From the NCBI GenBank assembly GCA_003255065.1, contig QAOA01000060.1, forward strand, positions 352,021-416,020: DNA of 64,000 nt, read 5' to 3'. How positions within the stretch are numbered: position 1 is the first letter of the stretch; the number at the start of each line of letters is the position of its first letter. Shown here in pieces: positions 36,801 to 48,800 of the stretch. This DNA is from Cercis canadensis (Eukaryota; Streptophyta; Magnoliopsida; Fabales; Fabaceae). The notes beneath the pieces were generated by a model. That model did no database searches. It saw nothing but the letters and a program-made list of their open reading frames with translations, and had not been told where the DNA came from. Position numbers and translations under genes: made by a program.

Positions 36801-39800
36801 CTTCTGACGGACCACAGCTGACAGAGGAAAGACTGACTAAAGAGGAATGGAAGGCAATCAATAAGTTACTAAGTTACCAGCCTGATGAGGAGTTAGTGTT
36901 ACATTCTGCAAAGGACATGCAGAATATGATCCAGTTTCTGGTAACCATATCTATTGGTCAAGCTGCTGCCAGGATTATCAGCATGAATCAGATGGAAATT
37001 ATCTGTGGTCGATTTGAGCAACTTCATGTATCAACCAAGTTTAAACATCGCAGTATTTACTGCGATGTGTTACTCAAATTTTATGGTTTATCTGCTCCTG
37101 AAGGTCCACTTACCCAGGTTTGCTTCTATGTAATGCCAAGACTGTAAATGATTTTTTTCACATGCCATTTTTTTGGCGGTCTGCCCATGGTCTTTCGAAG
37201 GGAGTTTCCCTTTAAGATATGCAGTGGGATTGGGCTACCTTATTTCACTGACATGCTTGTGTAGTTTTGCTGTCATGGTTCTCTTGTGTTTTTGTGTTGG
37301 AGCATAACTTATCCACTTATTTTTTTTTACTCCTTCTTTCCTTCTCTTTGTAATATTTCTATTATTAAAAAAAAAAAAGGGGAGCACAAATGCTTTTGGT
37401 GGCATAGGTTTTAAGTTGCCATTGGATATTAGACCATCACGTGGACTAAAATAATTTTGTTTCTGTATCACTCTTGTTTTTCTTTTATTCCGTATAATTT
37501 ACAAATTGAACTAGTTTTGTATCTTTTGTTTCTTGGTTTATTAATTTGGCAAGCCATTTACTGTCCATTTCTAAAATCCTATGTCTTGTGTCTCAATTTA
37601 TGCTGTGATTGAAGTCCAAGAATTCTGTTTCTCAGATATTGTTTGCTAGTTCATTTTTCTTGGCAATTTAATGTGCAGAGTGTCTGTAGTGAGCAGAAGG
37701 TGAATGCTTTAGCTGCTAGTTTTGTGCACTTACCAATTGGGGAGAACATTGACTGGAGACTGTCAGCTACAATCTCTCCCTGCCATGTCACGGTGATTTC
37801 TCAACCTTTGGAAGAGTGAAAGAGGAGTGATAAATTGATAATCATAACATTTTTTTTTTTTTACATAATTTGATAAATAAGTTCTTTTACTTTTTGCCGT
37901 GTCTATCCCCTTTGCATGTTCCCCCCATGGTAGGTTCAGATTTTTTCTGATTTTTCTTTTCTGGACAAAATAATTAATTTCATTCGGAAGTAAGAAAGAA
38001 AGAAGTGGTACAAAGGCAGCGTATTAGATATTGTTTTATCCCGTAGTAGCTATATAGGATTTGCTGTGGTGCTCTGCCCGTTGTTGCTTTATATGATTTT
38101 CTGTTTCAGATTTGCAAAGAGATTGAAGAGCGCTTTACTAGGCTGATATTTTGTTTTTGTAATTTTTTTTATCATAGTCTTTGTTTAGGAGCATATTTTA
38201 CCCCCCTTTTTACTTGTGTTCCTTCTTCCCTCTTCTAATAAAATTCTTTCTTTTTTCTTTCAAAGAAATAAAATTCTTCAAAAGAAAAAGGGAGCGGACC
38301 CATATACATAACAAATAGATGAAAACATACACCTTCAGGGATGGATGGAGAAATATTATTATTATTATTTATTTTTATTTTAGTTGTAGAAGGTTCTTAT
38401 TTTAAATCATCTTTAACTTTAGAATCTTTCTGACTCATTGCTTGCAGGTTTTAATGGAAAGTATTGATCGCTTCTTAGAGTTTGTTAAGAGGAGTAATGC
38501 AGTTAGTCCTACCGTTGCACTGGAGACAGCTACTGCCTTGCAGGTGATCATTTCATGCCATTTGAATTTAGGCTAAAATACAAATATCATCCTGGAAGCT
38601 CTTTTTCTTTTTCCCCTTTTGTTTTGGTGTTGTTCAAACTTTCAATTACTCTTCATATAAATGATGGAATCTTCATACCTAAGGGCTACATTTTAAGAAA
38701 AAACCTTAAAAGTTGTTGATTCTTACCAAAATGATGCCAAATTGCTGTGCATTAAGCATTAGATATTGTATACTACAAAATTTGAAAATACTTCCAAGAA
38801 GATAGAGTAAGAGACAAAAATTGATGCTTAATTGATTAGTTTTAGAGGTTTTGGAAGGAGTAAGGAGGTAAAACCTTATGGGGTTGCGCAGTTTATGCCG
38901 TTCTTTGGTGTGTTCTAGTTGGAAAGGAATGCTTGTATTTTTAAAGGGAGCTGTATTGGAATTAGAATTGTTATGGGACAGAATTGTTTTCCTGGCTTCT
39001 CTTTGGTGCTCAGCTCATGGTCTCTTTTAGGGTGTTTCTTTGAAGAACATGTGAGAGATTGGAGAGGTCTTTTACATTTATGTTTTTAATTATTCTTGCT
39101 GCTGTATTTTTAATGTTTGTCTCCCGGAGCTTATCCTCTTTACATCTTGTACTCTTCCTTTCTTAGTACAACACTTCCTTTATCAAAGAAAAAATCATTT
39201 TTTTTGATAAAAAAGGATGTACTAATTTTATGGGCTGAGATACCTGATTTATTAATTGATGTATGGGGTTCACGTTAAAAACTGTCTCATGTAAAGGATT
39301 ATGTGGCGAAGGACCAAAGTGGTGCCAAATGGAAAGTTTGAAAGGGGGAAAATATGATATAATTATTATAAAGGAACCCAAATAAAAAGAATTCTAGGTG
39401 GGTTCCAAAGTTACACTTTATTCTATTTTAGTCATTGAGTGGTCATTCTATAGATCAATGTGTAACTGCTAGAGACTGGATGACCATTGGTTATGTAGAA
39501 TTACAAATATACAAATGGCCATTGGTCATGAATTACAATTGTATACTGTGACTAAAGTGGAATAAGGTGTAACTTTGGAACCCACTTGGAATTCTTTGAG
39601 TTCCTTAACAATAATTTTTTCAAAAAATATCGACACAAATTAATTCTGGGAAATAATTATTCATGCAAAGTTCACGACAAATGGGTATTTAAGCCATCAT
39701 TGCCTCCTTTCCCCCCCCCCCCCCTCNCCCCCTCTCTCTCTTTCTCTGTGAAGAAACAAAGTATTCAGGGGTTACCTTGATTGATATGCAGAGGCATTGG

Positions 39801-42800
39801 AAATCCTTATTGTACCAACGAGCTTATTTTCTTACTGATTTGTATTTTCATTTCAGTGTTCAGGAGGATATCTTGCCTTCCTCCTTTCTATTCCTTCTTC
39901 TCTCATGATAATAAAACTACTTGTATCAAAAGTCCGAAATCTTTATCAAGGGGTAAATGCTAGAGGTGATGCCAAGTACAGTGGAAGCATACAAATTGGA
40001 GCCCTCTTGCAGTGGAACATAATTAGAGGAAAAAGGAAACATAAAATAAAGGAAAAAAAATTGGAACATTTAAAGGCTTGGATAACAACTTTAAAAAAGT
40101 GTTCATAGGAAATATATTTTTTTTTGATATAAAAGAAGAATTTGTTGAGATGAAGAGGAAGTTTGCAAAAGGGATAAAAGAAAAATTTGTTAAGATGAAG
40201 ATGAAGATGAAGATTGAAAAAAGGAGAACAAGCGATCCTCCTGAAATGAAGGAAACAGCAAAGAGATCAGCTCAAAAGAGCTGTGTAATCTCTCTGTATA
40301 TCCAGTAAAGAACCTCCTTAAAATTCCATGTGGCCACCCCCACAGTGAAGAATGGGAATTTTTTTTTTTTTAATTATTATCTAGGAATGATAGAATGGAA
40401 GCCCAATGCAGCATTATAACCTTTCTGGGCTAACATCATTTTTTTTTTTTTTTTTTACTGTTATTTGCAATGGCAGATGAAGTTTGAGGAGGTGACTCGT
40501 AGAGCACAGGAGCAATTTCAAATGGTTTTAGAGGAACAAAGCAGGTTATTACCTTTTTGTTTTTTGGAACTTCTAATTTCTTTGTTTTTCACATGTTTCA
40601 TTGCTTAGCAGTTTGTTTCTTCATAAAGAGCAAAGTATTAACTGATTACTGTATGCATAGCATGGAATTCCTCTGTTAGGCATCTTCTTGAACTTTATTA
40701 CTTGAGGTCCTGTGTTTTCATGTAGTGGTAGTCAACTAAGAGACCAAGTTTCCATCTTTTCAATTAGGATGAAGGTTTTGGGAGAAAGAAAGAAGGAAAA
40801 GCTTTATGGCAGTGTGCTATTTATGCTACTCTTTGGAGTATCTGGCTAGAGCGTAATGCTCGAATTTTCAAGGAGAAATATCTATCCTTAGATTTACTCT
40901 GGGATGGGATTGTGTTCATGGCTTCTTCTGGTGCTATGCACATGGTTTCTTTAAGTGGATATCCTTAACTTCTATGTAGAGAGATTGGAGAGCCATTTTG
41001 TTTTGAAGTTTTTCCTCGATACCTTTGTTCTTTGGCTGTATTTGCTTTTGTTTCAGGAGAATTTCTTATCCTCCTCCTCCTTTGTATTTCTGATGAATTT
41101 CTTCTTCTATGAAAAAAAGAAAAAAAATTACTGTAGTCTGCTCTTTAGTTCTGTTTTTTCTTCTATTTGAGGAGGATGTCTGGTCCTCCTGTCTTTGTAT
41201 CCTTCTTCCTCACCTTAATAAATTCTTCTTTTATCAAAAAGGAAAAAAAAAAAAACTTCAACAGCTTGGGGTTCTCATGGCTGTACTGTACATCTAAAGT
41301 TTTGTAATTATTTTCCTATGAAGTGGAAAAGATGTATAATGCGCATCTATATGATCTATCTTTCTGACTGAAATTTCAGATTTGCATTTGACATTGATCT
41401 AGATGCTCCAAAAGTTAGAATTCCTCTCAGAACTTGTGCGTCATCCAGATGTGATGGTCATTTTCTTTTGGATTTTGGTCACTTTACGCTGCACACTGCG
41501 GTATGTTTCTGAGATATGAGCATTTTAGTTGTGCTTATTTAGCTTGGTCTTTTCTTAAATGATTTAGTTTTCTTACAGGAAAGCCAGTCTGATGAGCAGA
41601 GGCAGAATCTTTATTCTCGGTCTTATATTTCTGGACGTGACATTGCTGCTATTTTTACAGACTGTGGCTCTGACATTCAAAGTTGCTCTTTGGTGAAAGC
41701 AAATTATGATAGTCAATTAATGATGTCACCCACTGCAGAAAAAGCGAAAAGTTTCTATTCTCTTATTGATAGGTGTGGAATGGCTGTACTTGTTGATCAG
41801 GTATGTTTTTTATCTGATCTCTATTTGCATATCTATTTTCACTGGTTTATAATAATTTTCTGGATGACATTCTAATGATGGATATTTGTTTGAATCTTTT
41901 TTCTGCCTCTGGTTACTCAAGATTAAAGTGCCTCATCCAAGTTACCCGTCGACTCGCATTTCTGTTCAAGTGCCAAACCTTCGCATTCACTTTTCTCCTG
42001 AGAGATTTTTTAGAATTATGGAACTGCTGAACATATTGTATGGGACAATCAAAACCTATAGTCAGCCTGCTTCTGATAACTTCCAAGCTAAACTTGCACG
42101 TTGGAGTCTTGCAGATCTTGCTACTGATGGTAGAATTCTAGTTTGGCGGGTATATCGTCAAAGTTCTTTCAAATATGCTTTCTAAGTATTTGCTTTTTCC
42201 TTCATTGTTTATTTGGATTTTCTTAAGTTTGAAACTGAATATCATTTAACAGGGAATTGGAAATTCGGTAGCTACATGGCAGCCTTGTTTCCTGGTGCTT
42301 TCTGGATCATATCTTTATGCATTTGAATCTGCAAAGTCCCAGAGTTACCAGCGATGCCTAAGGTCTTATCTATTTCTTTTCCTAGTTTTTTCTTTTTTCC
42401 TCTTTGAGCTGATGTTTTTTGCTTTCTGTTCTTGTCTTAGGGGGATGTCTTGTCCTCTTTTTGTGTAATCTCCTTTCCACCTAATGAGTTCCTTTTTGTT
42501 TTTCAAAAAATAAAAGTCCCCCCCCTCCTTATATGTTAATTCACTCATTTGTTATAATTTTCTCAATTGCTTATAAAAAAGATTGATTTTCTTGATTCTA
42601 CATTCTTCTCTCCCTGCCTTTAACTGTTATTTAGTTTCTGGCAGTCTATATATCTTTAGATAGAATTAAAATTTGGAAATCATACAGTTATGTAATATAT
42701 ATTCTTTGGATTCTATAGCATGGCTGGTAGGCAAGTCCTGGAGGTTCCTCCAACAAATATTGGTGGTTCCCCATTTTGTATTGCTGTAAGTTTCAGAGGA

Positions 42801-45800
42801 ATGGACATCCAGAAGGTAAGTTAAATTGATTCGAAGTATTAATATTGTAAAAAGTATGACAATTTCTTAGCAGAATCATCCATATCCCCCCCCCCCCCNC
42901 CCCCCCCCCCCCCCCCTATTTCAATTTTTCTTTGTCTTTATTAAGGCTTAGTGTGTTCTGTTTCTTGTTGCATGGATTAGCTATGTTCATAATTTGATTT
43001 ATTTCTCAAACTCCTTTGCAATTTTTTATTGGCCGTAAACTTCTAAAATGTACCCAGATTCAATTTCTCGTTTTAATGCCTTGGACTTGAAATGTTTAAA
43101 CTTGTGCGAATCCTTTTCGCTATGGAATCATGTTTCTTTTAAGCACCTGAATTGCATAAATGCTGCATAAACGATTTTTAACACGTTATTTTATAGTTAA
43201 GAAAATTACCTGTGTTTAAGCCTAGCGACCACTTTATTATATCATATGTGTTTGTGGATGTTTTCATTGTTTCAGTCCTTGCTTCTTGTTAGTTTATAAT
43301 TTATGATGAGGGCCAAGTTCAGTAAAATTCTGTTACGCCCCTAAAAGCTTATGATGGGTTATACATTGGGAATATCTATTGTTTTGTTTACTTAATTTAC
43401 CTTGCAGGCTCTGGAGTCTTCAAGCACCTGGATCTTAGATTTTCAAGAAGACGAGGAGAAGGCTGTCTGGTTTAAAGGACTCATACAAGCTACATATCAA
43501 GCTTCTGTATGGCATGCTTAATTTGCTTTTATTTTTTCCTTTCATTTTTATTTTTGTAATTTTTGTTTCCTTGGTCCTTAATGGTGAAGATATATAAGTA
43601 CGCATGTTCTGTATAGGCTCCTCCATCTGTTGATGTGCTTGGTGACTCAAAGGATGACACAGCCGCCCATGGAGTTCTTAATACCAGAAATTCAAAAACA
43701 GCCGATGTTGTTATTAATGGGGCATTGGTGGAAACAAAGCTGTTTATATATGGAAAGGTTAGATGCATTACTTGCTTGTAAGGCTTTTTCTGGTACAGGT
43801 GTGAGGAAGGAAAAATGCATAATTTATAGAGGTATATATACTTGTTGAAATCCGAAAGGTTACGGGATTGACAATCAAGGAGAATTAGTGACTTTCCATA
43901 AATAGCTCATTTAATAGGATAGCTGTAAATCCCTTAGATTAAGCTGTATTTATTTGTAATTCTCTAGATTAGACTATTTCTGATTTTGAGGGATTGATTG
44001 GTTGCATCAAATCCCTATATATTCACAGCTCCTTCACCATTTAGGTAAGGAAGCCAATACAGAAATTCTACATGCTATCAGAGCAGCGATCCATGAACAT
44101 GGAGAATTCTGGAAAAACAAACTTTGGGGTTGAATCCTCCATGGCAAACCCTTCGGTGAGTGAGAGTTCCTCCCTTATGAGTTCCTCACTTATCATCACC
44201 AACCACAAGTTAGATGGTAAAAACTTCCTCCACTTGTCTCAATCTGTTCTTATGGTGATTAGAGGCCGAGGAAAAATGGGCTACCTCACTGGAGAAGCCA
44301 GCAAGCCAAAAATCGATGATTCCACTTACGCAATGTGGGAACTCAACAATTCCATTGTGATGTCATGGCTCATCAATTTAATGGAGCCTCACATCAGCAG
44401 AACCTATCTTCTTTTCAAGACAGCAAAAGCCATATGGGATGCTATCAAGGAAAACTACTCTAATTTAGAGAATGCCTCCCAAGTTTTTGAGATCAAGATT
44501 AAACTCAAAGACACTCGGCAGGGCAATCTTGATGTCACCAGCTACTATAACTCTCTAAAGGTATTGTGGCAGGAGTTGGATCTGTTTTATGAAGCAGATT
44601 AGGGAGATGTTGATGATCACATCAAGTTCAAGGCACACCTTGATAAGGAACGCTTGTATGAGTTCCTAGCAGGTTTGCATAAGGATTTGGATGAGGTACG
44701 TGGTAGAATCTTGGGGAGAAGACCTCTACCAGCTATTGGATAGGCATTTGCTGAGGTTAGGCGTGAAGAAAATAGAAGGAGGGTGATGTTAGGAGACAAC
44801 AAGGATCCTAAGACTAGCCCAACAGAGAGTTCTGCCCTTTACACCAAGGGTTTTTCAGAGTCTAAATTCCGGATAGACAATGAAAACTGTGAGAATAGTG
44901 GAAAAGGTTGTGAGACTAGCTTCTCACATCTATTATTTATATTAACTGTACAGCAATAACGGGCCTAATCATAAGCTAATTACAAGCCTAAAAATATGCT
45001 ATAATAACTACAGTATTTACAGCTAATATTCTAACACTCCCCCTCAAGCTGGAGCATACATATTATATGTTCCAAGCTTGTTACAAATGTAGTTAACCCG
45101 AGGGCCTCCGAGAGACTTAGTGAATATGTCTGCTAGCTGGTCATTTGATCTAACAAAACTAGTAGCAACATCCCCTGAAAGTATTTTCTGTCTAATAAAG
45201 TGACAGTCAATCTCTATATGTTTGGTCCTTTCATGGAAGACTGGATTGGAGGCAATGTGGAGAGTTGCTTGGTTATCGCATATTAGTTTCATCTGTTGAA
45301 TCTTCATGAATTTTAACTCCTGAAGTAACTGTTTCAACCATATGAGCTCACAGGTTGCCTTAGCCATGACTCGGTATTCTGTCTCAGCCGTGGATAGTGC
45401 AACAACTGATTGTTTCTTGCTCTTCCATGACACTAGATTGCCCTCAACAAATACACAATATCCAGTGGTTGAGCGTCTATCGTATGGACAACCTGCCCAG
45501 TCAGCATCTGAATATCCAATCACCTGAGTATGCCCTCTACTTTCATACAATAGGCCTTTACCTGGTGCCTTCTTGATATATTTTAAAATACGAACTATTG
45601 TATCCCAATGACTGTCACACGGAGCACTTAGAAATTGACTAAGTACACTTATAGGGAAGACAATATCAGGACGTGTCATTGTAAGGTAGTTGAGTTTCCC
45701 AACAAGTCTCCGATATCTACTAGGATCTAATAAGGGCTCCCCCTGATCAGGTAGGAGCTTGACATTTGGATCCATTGGAGTCTCCACAGGTTTGCAGTTT

Positions 45801-48800
45801 GACATACCTGTTTCTTTCAATATATCCAAGGCATATTTTCGCTGTGAGATGGTAACACCCTTTCGGGATTGAGCAACTTCTATTCCTTGAAAATACTTGA
45901 GTTTGCCCAAATCTTTTGTCTGAAAGTGCTGGAATAGATGTTGCTTGAGTTTTTGTATGCCTTGATCATTCCCTGTAATCACAATGTCATCCACATAGAC
46001 AACCAAGTAAATGCATCGGTTAGGGGATGAGTGAAAGTAAAAGACTGAATGATCATCCTCACTCCGAGTCATACCAAACTGTCGGACAACTGAACTAAAT
46101 CTCCCAAACCAAGCCCCTGGAGATTGTTTAAGTNAGACTGAATGATCATCCTCACTCCGAGTCATACCAAACTGTCGGACAACTGAACTAAATCTCCCAA
46201 ACCAAGCCCCTGGAGATTGTTTAAGTCCATAGCGAGATCGGTGAAGTCGACACACCAATCTAGACTCCCCCTGAGCAACAAATCCAAGAGGTTGCTCCAT
46301 ATAAACTTCCTCTTGCAATTCGCCATGTAGAAAGACATTTTTAATATCCAATTGATAAAGGGGCCAGTGGTGGATGGCAGCCATAGAGAGAAAGAGGCGA
46401 ACAGAGGCCATCTTGGCAACTGGAGAAAAGGTATCACCATAATCAAGTCCGTAGATTTGGGTGCATCCCTTGGCAACCAAGCGGGCTTTCAAACGATCTA
46501 TTTGGCCATCAGGGCCAACTTTGACTGTATAACCCAACGATAACCAACAGTGGATTTACCACGTGGTAGAGGCACCAAATCCCAAGTGCTATTAGAGTCT
46601 AAAGTAGCCATCTCATCAATCATTGCTTTATGCCAGTCTGGGTTAGAAAGTGCTTCACCTACATTTTTAGGAATAGAAACATGAGACAAAGACGACACAA
46701 AAGCAGAATATTGTGGAGACAAACGGTGATAGCTCACAAAATTATAAATGGGATAAGGATTGCGAGTAGAACGAATACCTTTGCGGTCAGCAATGGATCG
46801 GTCCAAGTCAGAGATCGGAACCTGAGAAGTGACTGGAGCAGGAGATGAATCCAATGGGGTAGGAGCAGGGAGGTCATTGGTGGGAGGGTTGTCAATAGGC
46901 TCAAGGATGGGTGGCACAATGGGTGGGTGCTCAACAGGCCCAGTGACAGGTGGCACAATGGTAGGGTCATCAACAGGTTCAGGTCGAGGCCGACGATGGT
47001 AGGTGAGGAGAGGAGGTGCCGAGTCCTCTGTAGGACCAGTGGAGTCATGAGAAGAAACAACCTGTGGAAGAGGACTAGTGCAAAAAATAGGGAGAACTTG
47101 AGTAACAGTAGAACAATCAGGATGCCCTAAAGAAGGAAAGAAAGGGGTTGTCTCAAAGAATGTGACATCCGGGGAAACAAGATATCGTTTGAGTTCAGGA
47201 GAGAAACAACGGTAACCTTTTTGCAAACGGGAATAACCCAAAAAGACACATTTGAGAGATTTTGCATGTAACTTATCTTTACCTGGAGTGAGATCATGAA
47301 CAAAACATGTGCAACCGAAGACACGAAGAGAAAGAGAGTAGAGTGGCTGATTGGGAAACAAAAGAGAATGAGGCACCTGATTTTGTAAAACAAAGGATGA
47401 CATGCAATTAATCAAATACTATGCAGTGATAACCGCATCTCCCCAAAAACGCAGCGGAACATTATTATGAATGAGAAGAGTACGGGCAGTCTCAATCAGG
47501 TGTTTATTTTTCCGCTCAGCCACTCCATTTTGTTGAGGAGTATGAGCACAAGAAGAGTGATGGAGAATGCCCTGAGAAGTCATAAAAGATTGAAATGGAG
47601 CAGAAAAATATTCGCGGGCATTATCACTCCGGAAGGTGCGAATGGTGATTCCAAATTGAGTTTTAATTTCTGAGCAAAAGGTTTGAAAAATAGAGAAAAG
47701 TTCTGAACGATTTTTCATTAAAAATAACCAAGTACATCGGGAAAAATCATCAACAAAGGTAACAAAGTATTGAAAACCCAAAGTTGAGTTGACACGACTA
47801 GGACCCCATACATCAGAATGAACCAGTGAAAAAGGAGACTCGGCTCGTTTATTGACACGACTAGGAAAAGAACTACGAACATATTTGCCTAATTGACAAG
47901 ACTTACATTCTAAAGAAGAGACACTAGAAAGACTCGACACCATCTTTTGTAGTTTCTGTAAGCTAGGATGTCCCAAACGACGATGAAAAAGTTCAGGTGA
48001 ATCAGTAGCAATACAAGCCACAGGAGATGGTGGTGGGGCGAGGTAGTATAGCCCACGGGACTTATGTCTGACTCCAATCATCCTCCCAGTGTTCTGCTCC
48101 TGTACAATAACCAAATTAGCAACAAAGGTAACAGAATAAAGGAGGGTTTGAGTTAATTTGCTAACAGAAATCAAATTAAATGGACACCTAGGCATAAAGA
48201 GAACAAAATTTAAAGATAAGGAGGGCAAGGGTGTGGCCTGACCAATGCCTCTGACTGTAGTGTGTGAGCCATCGGCTAAGGTAACAGTGGATAATGAATT
48301 AGAATAAATGATATGAGAAAATACATTCTTGTTACCAGACAAGTGATTAGAAGCACCAGAATCAAGAACCCAAGGTCCAAGAGAGGAGGATTGAGAGATG
48401 CATGCAATAAGATTACCAGTCTGAGCAATAGAGGCAATAGAGATGGACCGCTGGTTGTCTTGGAATCTGAGGAACTCATTGTAATCAGCAGCAGAGACAG
48501 ATATAGTGCCAGATGGAGTGCCAGAGGAGGAACCATACTGTGCAACAATAGCAACCTTAGAAGGTTGACCATGAAGGAGAAAGTAGCGATCCACTGTATG
48601 GCCAATTTTGTTGCAGTGAGTACACTGGGGGCGATCTCTATTTCGAGCTCGCTGATCAACCACGTCCGCCCTTACCATCCTCTCGATGGTTCACTTGAGA
48701 GGCTAGAATAGTAGAATCAGCTGGGGTAGTCGAAATAGAGGTACCTGTAGGTGCGGAAATACGGATTAATTGCTCAAATATCGTGTCCATAGTAGGAACC

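Larger units (their letters stand above)
35341..41800 (+). other. VPS13: VPS13 exon block 2: VPS13 repeat region (exons 11-19)
   Basis: Exons are 35341-35498, 35795-35953, 36526-36618, 36766-37117, 37679-37792, 38448-38543, 40477-40544, 41380-41500 and 41579-41800. Exon 12 has no methionine-started ORF but is clear from CYRFSW at its junction, [13 protein letters not shown] and the [13 protein letters not shown] run. Other landmarks are [35 protein letters not shown] and [16 protein letters not shown]. Confidence 0.92.
41922..43757 (+). other. VPS13: VPS13 exon block 3: PH domain (exons 20-24)
   Basis: Exons are 41922-42149, 42253-42362, 42719-42815, 43408-43506 and 43617-43757. The PH-like segment reads [46 protein letters not shown] and [14 protein letters not shown]. 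The last of these is the C-terminal PH helix with its conserved tryptophan. An internal PH domain in the N-terminal half is a feature of plant VPS13M-type proteins. It probably binds phosphoinositides, although this is inference from the family. Confidence 0.9.

Noticed and set aside
40078-40308. Lys/Glu-rich plus-strand ORF
   Set aside because: It is the reverse complement of the C/T-rich LINE tail, so the charged peptide reflects base composition.
46042-46226. Internal repeat in the RT of copia element 3
   Set aside because: Two exact 92-bp copies on either side of one N; same artefact.
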